A DNA stretch of 64,000 bases, taken from the NCBI RefSeq assembly GCF_001949145.1, contig NW_019091372.1:1428059-1492058 (forward strand). The letters run 5' to 3'. A program made the translations under genes and the position numbers. The DNA is from Acanthaster planci (Eukaryota; Echinodermata; Asteroidea; Valvatida; Acanthasteridae). Numbering within the stretch: the first letter of the stretch is position 1; each line of letters begins with the position of its first letter. Shown here in pieces: positions 11,238 to 22,175 of the stretch. Under the pieces are notes generated by a model. The model ran no database searches, had not been told where the DNA came from, and saw nothing but the letters and a program-made list of their open reading frames with translations.

Positions 11238-11348
11238 TGAAGCCACCGGCGGCCATCTTACCGTGCCGAATACAAAGGTAATTCAAAGACTTGCTCGCCA
11301 TCTTTGACCAAATTCTTTCGGCACGGTAAACGGCCGCAAGTGGCTTCA
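11238..11348. mobile_element. TIR element family B (111 bp)
   Basis: Arms 11238-11270 and 11317-11348 pair over 32-33 bases with few mismatches; both hold TGAAGCCAC, GCGGCC and TTACCGTGCCGAA. Only 46 bases separate the arms. Lies just past the 3' end of the fucosyltransferase gene. Confidence 0.7.
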
Positions 11349-11389
11349 TTTGGGATAAAAGCATTGCGAGCCCTCATGGGAGTTACACT

Positions 11390-11520
11390 TCACAAACGAC
11401 TATGAAATGCACACGTTACACAGTCGTGTCGCTTCCAACAAAATGAATACTCTCCGCTAACATGGCTCTTTTCTACCGATTGAGGGGTGCTTCTACTCAA
11501 GGCGGGTTCCCCGCCTATGC
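11390..11520 (+). repeat. Dispersed repeat family F, copy 3 (left part)
   Basis: TTCACAAACGACTATGAAATG...CCAACAAAATGAATACTC...CGATTGAGGGGTGCTTCTAC parallels 6546-6670. Just downstream of the fucosyltransferase stop, so it may lie in its 3' UTR. Confidence 0.6.
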
Positions 11521-11662
11521 TAATTTGCTCGGGGTAGTCAGGGACCCGACTCTTCGCTTCTAGATTCTCCATCCCGTTGCATGCAGTTTTTCAGTCTGCA
11601 TCCCTTTGGCTACGCGACCGCAAAGCTGGACCTAGTTATTTCGTGTTGATATTCCTGGAGGC

Positions 11663-12862
11663 TCAATAGTTTCTGGGCTTCCAGTGTCTCAACCTCCGCC
11701 GAGTTCCTGGGCGATGCCTTACATCGCGTCCCCTCAGAACAACGCACGAGGTGTAATAGGGGAACTCGCAAAGAGGCTTCTTGGCGACATTACCACCGGC
11801 AACTTTCGCAATAAACGGCACCAGAGGACAGAAATACTCGGGATGGAGGGAGCGATCGGCTAGCTTAGGTATCTCTATCCGACCCTTGCGACGCCAGTCG
11901 AAGTACTTGGCGTACTGGATGGGATTTTTGTCCAAGTGTAGCAGAAACTCCGCCAGTTGTTTGGTCGAGCTGAAATCACCGGCAAAAATGAAGGAGTCTG
12001 GTGGTGCCTCTTTCGCATAAAACTCTCGTTGGGCACCGTACACGACGGGGACGATTCCGTTCGTGTACGCGGTCTCCCAGAGTTTCTCAGTGGCGTAATC
12101 GTCGCATTCGGCACTCTCGAGCGCCAGGTAAAACTTGTATTGTTTCAGGATCGTCACGCAGTCGGAGCGGGGTTGGAACGGACAGACAAGCGGTCCACAG
12201 CTCCCGTAAATATCGATGCTGATGTGCTTTCGCAAATTTTCCACGTACGCGGTCCTGGGCCAAAATGTGTTGTAGCAGTTTCTCACTATCCATGCGACGA
12301 GCTTGGATTTTCCGCGCAACCACCGGTCCGTGTCTGATTGGCTGTCGTTCGACGCTGGTCCCTTCGCAACGAAGTACCCGTACGGTGTGTGTACCTCGGC
12401 ATCGCGGTGGTAGGACCAGACTCCATGCAGTGGAAGGGACCCGCTGTACGCTTTAAACAGCCACCTTGTGCGGACCGCTGATTCCCTCCCGTAATAAACC
12501 CACGCTTGCTTGGGTGATGGCTGCATGGATACCAGCATTGCGATTTTCTGGACGACCGCTGGTTCATCTATGTTAAATACAACGGCATCTTTATCCATAA
12601 AGTCTGTCTTGTTTTTGCCAACACTCAGCACAACGCTGGTTCCTTTGGCGCAAGAAAATTCGGCCTTCCACACTCCCTTTACTTCTTCTAAAAAGTCAAT
12701 CCTTTGAGATAAGTGCTCTCTGGTGCCAAAAATCAACACGTTGTAGTATTTGTTGCTACTTAAGTCCTCAAAAATTCGAAAAGGATAGAGAAATGATGAT
12801 TTGCCAGGGAAGGCAAGGCCCTGCAGGACCAGGGACACGCTGATGACTACCAAAATTACTAT
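11663..12862 (-). CDS. GT10 family alpha-1,3-fucosyltransferase-like, terminal coding exon (5' end missing)
   Basis: One open exon of 399 codons plus TGA. Expected role: type II Golgi enzyme moving L-fucose from GDP-fucose to GlcNAc on glycans. Numbering from the first codon of the exon: hydrophobic anchor 1-18; WSYHRDAEVHTPYGYF at 149-164 (family WxYRxDSDxxxPYG); KLVAWIVRNC at 187-196; DIYGSCG at 217-223; the signature DYATEKLW at 255-262, then GIVPVVYG and PPDSFI. Possible N-glycosylation at NKT 84 and NDS 172. The usual FENS before the DYxTEK motif reads LESA, so the normal Asn is absent. No ATG begins the exon: it follows a clear acceptor (ttctttt then gcag), so the start codon is in an upstream exon I could not identify. 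The family is clear, but linkage specificity cannot be read from sequence. Confidence 0.88.
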   Translation of the reverse strand: MVILVVISVSLVLQGLAFPGKSSFLYPFRIFEDLSSNKYYNVLIFGTREHLSQRIDFLEEVKGVWKAEFSCAKGTSVVLSVGKNKTDFMDKDAVVFNIDEPAVVQKIAMLVSMQPSPKQAWVYYGRESAVRTRWLFKAYSGSLPLHGVWSYHRDAEVHTPYGYFVAKGPASNDSQSDTDRWLRGKSKLVAWIVRNCYNTFWPRTAYVENLRKHISIDIYGSCGPLVCPFQPRSDCVTILKQYKFYLALESAECDDYATEKLWETAYTNGIVPVVYGAQREFYAKEAPPDSFIFAGDFSSTKQLAEFLLHLDKNPIQYAKYFDWRRKGRIEIPKLADRSLHPEYFCPLVPFIAKVAGGNVAKKPLCEFPYYTSCVVLRGRDVRHRPGTRRRLRHWKPRNY

Positions 12863-13029
12863 CTGCAAAAGAACAAAACATACAAACGTATAAAAATACG
12901 TCGTCCTTGCGGGTTCCCATTTGATCCATTAAAAAATCTGAAACAGTGTTACTGAAGCCACAGGCCCTCGAATTCACCATTATTTTTTACGGACATTATG
13001 TCAACGTGTGGTGAATGGTTTTAAAATGA

Positions 13030-13110
13030 GGGGTGAATTTGTAAGACCCTCAGGCATCAGCCATTGAAAGGCCGATCAATAAGAGCCCATCCCATTATAG
13101 GACCTGCAAA
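13030..13110 (+). repeat. Dispersed repeat family H, copy 1
   Basis: GACCCTCAGGCATCAGCCATT then GGCCGATCAATAAG, GCCC and AGGACCTGC. Related copies at 20915-20995 (reverse) and 61671-61770. Confidence 0.55.
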
Positions 13111-15114
13111 AAAGGGGCATGCCCACGGTCAAAAAGTGGGGGTCACTGGCCCCCTGCCCCCCCCCCGCTTTCGCACCCAGGCCATGATATATTCTACCTT
13201 GATAATTGAGGGCAAACCTTGGTGAACTGTACAGAGTCGAACAAATTATATTGAACTGAATTTTAAGTTAATAAACCTTTGAAAAGTTTAACATTTCAAA
13301 AAGGATGTGCTCATAAATTCTGATGTGGAGAATTTTTCGGCAGAGTACGTTCCAGGGCCCACCACCCAAGAGTGATCAGTCGAGCATAAACAGCACAGTT
13401 ACAAAACACTGCACAGTTCAGAATGCGCTAGCGTGCGCTCTGCCAGCCCATTGGTAAAACCGCGGATGGAAATGGAATACACCATCCTGATATATTTTGT
13501 GGTATCCCTGGGCCACCATACTTGACGTATCTGAGAGGTTTCAGTGCTTTTATCCGTTCTTTTTTCCGGCGTTGCTGTATCCTGTTTCATCTTTCTGGGT
13601 CGGATGGGTCACGAAAAAATTTGTTTCCTAGGTTATAGAGCAGAGGGGTGAAGGATAGCATTACAGTCCTTCTATAAATGCAGGAGGCACCGGGCACTTG
13701 ATCGATTCTCAACCCGATCTGGCTTGGCTATATTCGTGCATTAAGGGGGCCATGTGATCAACTTCCCCCCCCCGATGCCCACTCAGGAAATTTCGCTCAA
13801 AGTGCATTGACGTGGCTTACTTCTGAACGGGAAGGTAAAAGTACGACTGGGCTGGATGAAATGTGAGGTAGTTTCGTCTAGGAATCAGACCCAGTACAGG
13901 AAACAAGCCTCTAGACCGCCGTGATCTATAGTAGAAGTTTCAGACTTTTAAAGTTTGGCTTAGAAGTATAGGAAAGTTTGTTTAAATGTTGGAGATATCT
14001 GCAAGAAGGTTTTCCCACTCTTGGCCGAGCCCCTTAAATTTCTCCGCCGGCAAAGGAAGGCCTGTTTCATCACCAGTTTTCATTTTATGTTTAATTTAAG
14101 TATACGCACAATCCCAACGACTTTTGGGGCAACTTCCATCGAAATGTCACCCCTAAAAGAATTAAGTTATGAAGCCTGTCGCTGCTAAGAAGAGTGATGC
14201 CTGCATTCACAGCGAAATAAAGCACTTCTAGGACCCAACTTTATCAGCAGTTCTCATCGATACAAGCTTTAAGTTTTGTTCTTGGTTTCCACTTTTATTG
14301 TTCACGCACCCTAGTTCTCATGGACCACAAAAATGCTCCAAAAACAGAGAATCTGAGAGCATGCAAGTTTTATTATAATTTTGGCACCCGTAGGCTATTT
14401 TGGAGCCTATTTATACTATTCTGCAACCTGGGACCTCATACACAATCGTGTTTCCGAACGTTCTACTTTAAAGTTTCTGTTTGGGCACACAGACTGACTT
14501 TCAGGGTCTGAAAACCAATGTCGTCCGCTTCCGCGCCTGCACCCCAACCCGGGAGCGACAAGCGAGCCGAGACTAGGTCTAGGTCAGAGGGTCACTAAAC
14601 GTCCCGGTGTCAGACAAATTTAAAAAAAACCGTGGAAGGTGTCAATTTAACAGTCGTTCCTAGTACAAGTATCATTGTACCTTCACCCTACGCCCCTGTG
14701 AAATTCTCGACTGGGGCTTGTCTGCCGATGCGTTGAGAGAGGTGTCTGGCTGTTTCTGATTACTGGACCAGTTTCTCTCCATGTTTTGGATTGTACATCA
14801 AAAAGTCTGCCCCAAGCGGCGTCATCTGCAGTGGAACGAAAAAAAATGAGAGAGAGTGTGGAAAGAAATATTGATTTGGGAATCAACTTCGTTAAAACGG
14901 ACTCCAGAATACATTGAACAACTGAAAGAGACTCACTGTATTTCAAGAAGATTTCAACTCAGATTGGGTGAAAAATTAGAAAGCAAAAAATGCTCCCAGG
15001 GTGGATGGCCACAGCACAAATGTTGGGTATGAATTTCAGTGTCTTGTGCAATTTTTTTCAGAGTAATTTTTTCTAAAAGATGAAGTACATAACTATTCTT
15101 GAGGCTTCGATTAT

Positions 15115-15165
15115 GTGTTGTTGTTGTTGTTGTTGTTGTTGTCGTCGTCGTTGTTGTTGTTGTTT
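15115..15165. repeat. (TTG)n microsatellite
   Basis: About 16 TTG/TCG triplets with three TCG variants. Explains a poly-threonine frame on the minus strand. Confidence 0.9.
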
Positions 15166-15434
15166 TCAACAGAATTAGGTGGTTCTTTTCTGAAAACAAC
15201 TAGATCTCTTTTTGTTGTCTGCTGTTGCGTATTAGCTGTCTCATTCATTCGGGAGTATGTGAAAGTCATTTATTTGACAAAGGAAGTGTGACCCTGAGTA
15301 GCATGTCTCGATTATTCGGAGTGCACATGAGGCATTTAACAATCATTTTGTCACAATCTCTATCTTGATCATGTTTATCATTTTTTTCCCGAAAGAAATG
15401 ACGAGTGACGAGGAATCTTTGAACAATCCGCCCC

Positions 15435-15716
15435 GAGCTGAAGTGCACCCCAATCGGCGAAAGAAAGACAGATGGTCACAAGTAGGTTCTTGTACTCGTT
15501 CTGCGTGTACGCAAAGACCATCTGGAGTGTGACGTCACTTCAGTTTACACCACACCAACTGCAAATGCACTGCACAGAGAGTCACATGCATAGATATGAC
15601 CGCCGTTTACGCGGAACCATGGAACCGGAATTGAACGCGCAACTTCAGCGATCGTCCAACGGGAGCCTGCAAATGGTGGCGCGTCCGCCTTTGTGGCGAA
15701 GTCACTTACGAACCGG
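15435..15716. repeat. Repeat mosaic left of family C copy 2
   Basis: 15435-15524 matches the reverse complement of the element at 20211-20436 (shared GCGTACGCAAAGACCAT and AAGTGCACCCC). From 15526 a unit starting GTGTGACGTCACTTCAGTTT begins; the same unit restarts at 15875 and is cut by the N run. Reads as nested or tandem insertions of TIR elements. Confidence 0.6.
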
Positions 15717-15863
15717 ATAGAGTATTGAAGTGAATACGTCACGCGCACAATTATGTGTTTAAAAGGCATTAGAGCGAGAATCAGCGCGTGAAACAGCACG
15801 CACATGTACTCTATTCGTTTGCACTGCACTTTCTAGTTCACGGTTCACACTTAAGTACTCTAT
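15717..15863. mobile_element. TIR element family C, copy 2 (reverse orientation)
   Basis: Reverse complement of the copies at 9640 and 16471: GTGAATACGTCACGCGCACA at the left, CGTTTGCACTGCACTTTCT towards the right. The flanks GAACCGGATAGAGTA and TACTCTATCCGGTTC form a further perfect inverted pair, so the copy is embedded in a larger palindromic structure. Confidence 0.72.
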
Positions 15864-15928
15864 CCGGTTCGTAAGTGTGACGTCACTTCAGTTTAAACCA
15901 CGCCCAGTGCACATGGTCGAGTTCGGGC
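15864..15928. repeat. Second copy of the GTGTGACGTCACTTCAG unit, cut by the gap
   Basis: 15875-15910 repeats 15526-15560 almost base for base (GTGTGACGTCACTTCAGTTT then A/C, ACCAC). Runs into the N gap at 15929. Confidence 0.6.
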
Positions 15929-16242
15929 NNNNNNNNNNNNNNNNNNNNNNNNNNNNNNNNNNNNNNNNNNNNNNNNNNNNNNNNNNNNNNNNNNNNNNNN
16001 NNNNNNNNNNNNNNNNNNNNNNNNNNNNNNNNNNNNNNNNNNNNNNNNNNNNNNNNNNNNNNNNNNNNNNNNNNNNNNNNNNNNNNNNNNNNNNNNNNNN
16101 NNNNNNNNNNNNNNNNNNNNNNNNNNNNNNNNNNNNNNNNNNNNNNNNNNNNNNNNNNNNNNNNNNNNNNNNNNNNNNNNNNNNNNNNNNNNNNNNNNNN
16201 NNNNNNNNNNNNNNNNNNNNNNNNNNNNNNNNNNNNNNNNNN
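15929..16242. other. Assembly gap (N, 314 bases)
   Basis: Unresolved bases. Flanked on both sides by related TIR elements, so the gap probably hides more repeat; open reading frames crossing it are artefacts. Confidence 0.98.
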
Positions 16243-16470
16243 TTAACATTAATTATTTTCCGTAACACAGAAATGAATGTTCTTGTTTATATAGAGAAGA
16301 ATTCAGCCCATCCAAACCTTAACTCTCGAATAACGTACATGGACGCCGCCTTGTTGCATGTTGCTTGTAATAACCGGTTGTTTGTTCCCGGCGTTCGAGC
16401 GGCCGACCCACGAACAAAAAATCGAGCTGCTCGTGAATATACGGGAACAAGTCACCCGAACTCAGCCCAC

Positions 16471-16614
16471 GAGTATCGAAATGTGACGTCACTGTGAACC
16501 AGAAAGTGCAGTGCAAACGAATGGAGTACGCGCGCGTGTTGGTTCACGCGCCCCCTCTCTCGCTAATGCCTTTTACACACTAATTGTGCGCGTGACGTAT
16601 TCACTTCGGTACTC
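16471..16614. mobile_element. TIR element family C, copy 3
   Basis: 144 bp: GAGTATCGAAATGTGACGTCA at the left and TGACGTATTCACTTCGGTAC at the right, with the same AACGAATGGAGTACGCGCGC interior as copy 1. Lies 230 bp right of the first assembly gap. Confidence 0.75.
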
Positions 16615-17308
16615 CGTAGAGCTATTGTACAAAAACTAGAGTGCTTACTCATGTGCAAAGTGATGCCCAACCTCGACTCCAAGGGCTGCATTCTCGTTCC
16701 TTCGCTAGCCTGGTCGTGTAGAGAACGAAAATGACGCTGACTGGCTTATCAGGATGAATATGTGTGAACGTGAAGTGAATCGCACGAGTATTTCGTTTAA
16801 GACCCTGGTCAAGCACATGATTATGTATTTCCTTATTATCATCGAGCTCAATCAGAGGCATGATTTTGCTGTTACATGGCTACATTTTTGGCTGACCCGT
16901 CTCGGGAAAATGCGCCCTGCACGAGAACGGTAGTTCGATTTTTTGCAAAAAATGGGGTCAAAATGGAGTTCCTTTAAAAACTCAGAAATGTCTAAGGGGG
17001 ACAGATTCCGCTCCAGGGGCTCTTTTAGGGTTTAGACATCAAATCCACAACCTTCTGCTAACGATAGCATGAATGAGGCGTCTGGAACACTCGACTATAA
17101 CAAGAACGACTCTGTCTGATGGTCGCGGTTGGTTCGCCGGGCTCGAAACCAAGGTCGTAGCTGTAACCTGCACGGAATTTGCATCAGGACAAGGGGCATT
17201 TGAACACCAGGTACAATTTCCAGAGCATCGGCAGTCATAAAGTGGTCTGCGAATAACTACTAGTCTGGATCGATCTCCACGGTCCTGCAAATCTTTCTGT
17301 AATCACCC

Positions 17309-17620
17309 ATTTCAGACAGGTGTTCTAGAGTAGCGCCGAACAAAACAGAATTAAGAGCAACTCGGGTCGACCCAATTAATTTTTGGTTTCAGACAGACGA
17401 ACTTAATACATACATTTGCATAGGGTTCTGCTTATGAAATTTAAAAAAGAGCGACAAACCCGTATCACCCTGAATGCCGATTTGAGCGCCTCAAGGTGTC
17501 AGTCTTTCGCCAGCTAGCACGCCTGTATCCTAATTGTTTCAGGCGTCGCACTTTTGCCGTTCTTATTTCAAAATTTATTTTAAAGGGGTTGGATGCGACT
17601 CTAGAACGCCTGTTTGAAAC
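17309..17620. mobile_element. TIR element (about 310 bp)
   Basis: Ends 17309-17333 and 17595-17619 are inverted copies of about 25 bases sharing GTTCTAGAGT and ACAGG. The interior holds GGGTCGACCC and no open frame of note. Confidence 0.5.
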
Positions 17621-20210
17621 GGTGTCAATCTAGCGTTGTTCAAACACCTGACTTCGGTCCACCTGCTTAACAGTCCCAGCACAAAAATGTACACAGACAC
17701 TTTCATGTTTGTAAGGAAAAAAAATGGCTTTATAATGCACGATTGTCACGTATTCATAATCTTCTCCGTGACTGTGTCCGTAAAAGAAAGTATTTCGAAA
17801 ATTTAAAATTCTTTCATGGTTAGTATGATAAGAGTTCCACATACGGACATCATTGATTTTCCCTCAGTAGCAGTTCATTAGCCGTCAGAGAGTGATAACC
17901 AGTCCTAAAATGTAGCACTGAAAATGTTCAACCAGTCATACTTCAAAAACATAATTTTGCAGACTAGTCAGTTTGTACACAGGGTGTCAAAATGACGTCA
18001 AGATATGGAACTCTTTCCACCTATAAAATGATACACAAAAATCCCCAAAATTCGATTAAAAAAAAAAATGAAGTCAGTTACAAGGCTTACCTGATCAGAC
18101 TCTTTCCTTTCTGCGAGAAACGGCCTAAGTATATAATTTCCCAGTCTGGAAAGCGGGCAACAATTCGAAATGACATCATAATTCTTTCGCTCAGTGGTGA
18201 GAGGCAATTGGGGAGATCTCGTACCCGACTAGATCATAATATGGCTAGGTACAGTTCAACACTTGTAATTCTGAACCGCTTGGATGGTGTATATGTGTGC
18301 CGGCGTTATTTTTACTGGCCTGGATGTGCGCGAACAAGCGTAGCGGCACCCGGTAACCATTCGCGGGCTGGCTTATAGCAGTGTTGCCCTTTGTTCAATC
18401 CTTCAGAGTATATCTTTTCCTCCCTGCTGTCCCGACAGACTGATCCTTAGGTCGGTAAACTTGCCGTCACGTACGCCGGCTGGTACTTTTCACCCCTCTT
18501 TCATAATTTTTAAAAGGCTATCTTTTACTACCCCCGTAGCATTAGATGTACAATGCATTGCCAACTGAAAATTGACACATGTGCAAACTTGTCAAGTTGC
18601 ACACAGTAAGCTTGAACTATGGCAAGTCGATTATCACTGGCTTGGAATTTGAGACCATTTAGATGCAATCGATTCGCAATTATATTTCCTAAAATACGGA
18701 ATTCCTGCATTGCATTCCACCCAGTTGAATCGTCCATTCACCAACAAAAATTAGTTGAGAGCGCCAGCTACAACTTTTTGTTTTGTTTCCTGAAAACACA
18801 CAAAAAATGTACAACTCACAGAGGGTTAATTAACGTACAGCGGTTGTGTTTAGACTAAAACTGGTAAAAAAAATAACGCTTGTCGTAAGCCATTTGGTTC
18901 ATAAGATTTTGTAGTATATGACAAATATCTGGGTGTAAAATGGCAAAGAAATAGAGATACAAGCTTGTACTTCCTCTTCCTTAAGCAGCAATATAAAATA
19001 ATTATACACTTTTTACACTGAAAAAATACAATGCAGCTAGCTGTTTCAATGATTACAGTTGCAAAAGTTTTCGTTGAGGATTTGCGCGAGACAGAAACAG
19101 ATCAGATTGCGCAGTGTGACGCAGTTGAGGGCGCACTTCACCCGCGGGGTTTTCGATAAGCTTCGGTGAACGTGCAGCTAGTTGCAACGAAGCGAAGCTT
19201 TTCTCACTGTGCGTACAGGGCGTTTATAAGCAAATTATTAGTACTACTGTGCAGCATCGTACTATTTCAAACGATGTTTTCAAAATAGCCGACTTTCAAG
19301 TTTTGGAAATTATCGTTCCTTATGCGTGAGTCAGGGAACCTCCTAGGTATTCATATGGTAATGCCGTCACGCTTGGGCAGGTACCCCAGTGCACAGCGGT
19401 ACGTCGTTTTGTTATGGGTGTTCCCCTCGCTCTATTGGTTAGTATTTGGTCAAGTGGTGTTTGTTCATCATGCATGTGTAGGTGTTCGCTTCATAATGCT
19501 GTGTCAGTTTTGAAGCGATCGAAGCACCAAGAAAGGATGAAACCTGTTTGAAGGAATATTCGAAGAAACTGAAGGGCGGACATGACGCGACGGGGGATTA
19601 TGTTCAGCTTGTCGACAGCACTGTGTAGCTGTTAGTCGTTGACAGAAATTGTGTGAGTACAATTTCGTACTTTTTGTAGATCATGTAACGGCCTAGGCCA
19701 GCCCTCATCGATCACCTGCTGGTGCCCCAGTTGTTGCATGCGGCGTGGCGGTAGGATCCATGCATGCAGTAGGCTTACAATAAACATGCATGACATGAAT
19801 ACATGTACATGTATGTCCAAACCATGCTGCCGTTGCGTTGTACAAAACTCAACCACTGTCAACCTTGGATGCTGACTTGGCAACTGATCCTTCACCGGTT
19901 GCAGTTGCATGGTGATGGTGGTATCCTCCGTTTGGTAGTATTTCTTACACTTCTGGTTGTGTACAAAGGAAAAAAGAGTAAAAGTAGACGAAGGCCAAGG
20001 AATTCTGAAAAAAATTTAGTTGTAAGAAAAGTTCCTCAGTTGAAAGTTAATTACATGTTTTCTTTGGGGGCTTTTAATCTTATATTGTAACTCATTTAGT
20101 GTTCTGGTGACCGTGATATGTTGAGGATTATCAGATGAAAAGGGATATTGGAGGATTATGTTAATTTCTCCCCTTGACGTAACCAAATATCAAACCATAA
20201 CAGAAAGAGT

Positions 20211-20436
20211 TCTATACCCGCTCCAAGGGGAACAAAAGAGGGCGTGGTTTTTTTGGGTACTCACCGCATAGGCGCGCCACGAGGCATGCAAATATTTGAT
20301 GCTGAGTACGCATAACTAATATACTCCAGCATGTATGGTCTTTGCGTACGCGCAGAACGCATGCAGGAACCCACTTGTAACTAGCTGTCTTTCTTTTCAC
20401 CGATTGGGGGTGCACTTAAGCTCTGAGCGGATACAG
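20211..20436. mobile_element. TIR element family E (MITE-like)
   Basis: About 225 bp with short imperfect ends: TATACCCGCTC at the left, GAGCGGATACAG at the right. Part of its right half recurs in reverse at 15435-15524, and GCGGATACAG next to CGCCCTCTTTTGTTCC recurs at 44244-44280. Confidence 0.55.
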
Positions 20437-20601
20437 ACGCTGCTTGACACCCTGGGCACAAACCCTATGAGACTGGTCTGAAAAATTCGAAGTGTTTTCT
20501 AAGTAAACAACTTGGTTTCTTCCCTCCTAAATTGAACTTTTCTTGACATGTTTTTGCTTTCAGTGACGGCTAATGGGTCACTATAGGGAGGAATTACTGG
20601 C

Positions 20602-20700
20602 GTCCGATTATGGAACTCCTTCCCATTTAACGTTTTTAATGAGAAAGGAACAACGAAAACATTGATGGAACAGATTTTTTCCATTTTGAACTCCCCTCTC
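20602..20700 (+). pseudogene. Possible non-LTR retrotransposon ORF relic
   Basis: Frame reads VRLWNSFPFNVF and stays open for about 30 codons to 20691 with an F-x-x-L-N ending typical of the family's tail. A stop lies five codons upstream of the motif. Only a remnant. Confidence 0.3.
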
Positions 20701-20914
20701 CCAAAAAACCCTGATTATTTTAGTAGTTGCTTTAGCAAAGAATTTTAATTTGCACTAGGAAACCAAAATATTGAAGGCATTTTGAAATAATACTTCAATC
20801 GTTGCTACAAAATGACAACATATTTTTACGTATAATGTGGAACCAAGTGCTGAAACTACAATGGTTGTGTAAATTTATAAAGCTCATACACAAGGCATCT
20901 TTTCATTTTTAGGT

Positions 20915-20995
20915 GGGGTGGGGCTTATGGGTCGGCCTATGAATGGCTGATGCCTGATGGTCTCAACCTACCCCCCCACCTCCCCACTTTGAAAT
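20915..20995 (-). repeat. Dispersed repeat family H, copy 2
   Basis: Reverse complement reads GAGACCATCAGGCATCAGCC, preceded by TTTCAAAGTGG, as in the copy at 61671. Confidence 0.55.
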
Positions 20996-22021
20996 CGTTG
21001 TGCCGCCGTTGCATCTTTCCCGCATCGCTTGGGTAAAAGTTACATTGTGGAGGTTAGAGTAAGAAAGCAAACGAAACTTGGCTGGTTCTCAGAAAGAATT
21101 CCATGTACGGACGCCGCATTGTGTAGGTTACAGAGTGTAAGAAAGCAAATAAAATTTGGCTCTTTCTCAAAAAGAATTCCATTTACGGACGCCGCTTGAC
21201 ACGGCTCTTTCTCAGAAAAAATTCCATTTCTGGACGCCGCTTGGCACCTTGTGCACAAACCTTATGAGACTTGTCTGAAAAATTTGGAGGAGTCTCCTCT
21301 CTTCTCAACTTTTCAGCTTTTTTTTTTTGGGTAAGAAGTAGTCACTTTCAACGGGATAAAAACTTTGGTTCCTAGCATGTTCATGTACCTGTCATATGCA
21401 CAGTCATGAATGCATGTGACTGAGACAGCATACATGTACGTGTATGGTATATGGCCGTCACAGGTTGACATGAACCGCAACCTTGGTTGCATTGAACTCG
21501 ATGCATTATCCCTGAACTGCCTGCGAAAGTGACAATTTATTTAATCTCCAATATTTACCCTTCTCTCTGTTGACTTTTTCACAAAAATTCCCCAACCCCC
21601 TCAGGATGCTTGCAGTGGGCGCACGTGTGGGTGCAGTCCAGCATTCCTGAGTGTCAAAAAATCCTTGGAGTCTCTTTTGTGGAGAGGCTGTCCATATTGA
21701 CGGTTGACAAAAGGGGTTTTTTGTGATCGGTAAATGGAAATCGAAAACCATTCTGGTGTTCAGGTTTTGTGGTTCCATTGTTGGATTGAGACTGTATTGT
21801 GCAGTCAAGCCAGTAACCGACGATGGTGACTACAAGGGATTTTTTAAGTGCATACTATTCTCACCGTGCTTTACGTAAACATTGTCGGTTGTGCATTTGC
21901 ATGCATGTGGATTAAATGCAGTGTTTCAGCATTTGCGAGACATACTTTGGAAATACATGTATATTGTAAAGCAATTATGTCAGCACTTCCTATATTTTTT
22001 TGGAGAAAGTTGATTCATCGC

Positions 22022-22175
22022 TGTTGTGGTTCTCTCCTCGCCTTCCACCTCTGCAGTCCGGGTTCAATAGCCAGCTCGTTCCACATGTGGATTGGGTTTT
22101 CAGTCCCAACCTGATTCCGTGGGTTTTACCCAGAATATTCCTCTGGGGTTATCCTCCCACCTCTAAAACTATAAC
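22022..22175 (+). repeat. tRNA-related SINE-like fragment
   Basis: GGTTCAATAGCC at 22061 is a degenerate B box. The following GATTGGGTTTTCAGTCCCAA and TATCCTCCCACCTCTAAAACT tail resembles a dispersed repeat I have seen in marine invertebrate genomes (from memory, unverified). Confidence 0.35.

Larger units (their letters stand above)
8198..11662. other. Intergenic, upstream of TTC17
   Basis: No gene seen. Must contain the TTC17 promoter near 8.2 kb and the fucosyltransferase 3' UTR at its right end, but I see no clear TATA box or poly(A) site. Holds family C copy 1, the element at 10882, family B and family F copy 3. Confidence 0.6.

Noticed and set aside
12863-12868. TTG at 12868 as the fucosyltransferase start
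   Set aside because: These bases form the end of a pyrimidine-rich splice acceptor (ttttgcag). The real start is in an upstream exon.
12768-12980. 70-residue minus-strand frame overlapping the fucosyltransferase acceptor as its first exon
   Set aside because: Different frame from the enzyme, and no donor joins it in phase.
14954-15199. Poly-threonine protein on the minus strand
   Set aside because: Produced by the (TTG)n microsatellite at 15115-15165.
15877-16497. 206-residue frame across the first gap
   Set aside because: Most of it is N; the frame is an artefact of unknown bases.
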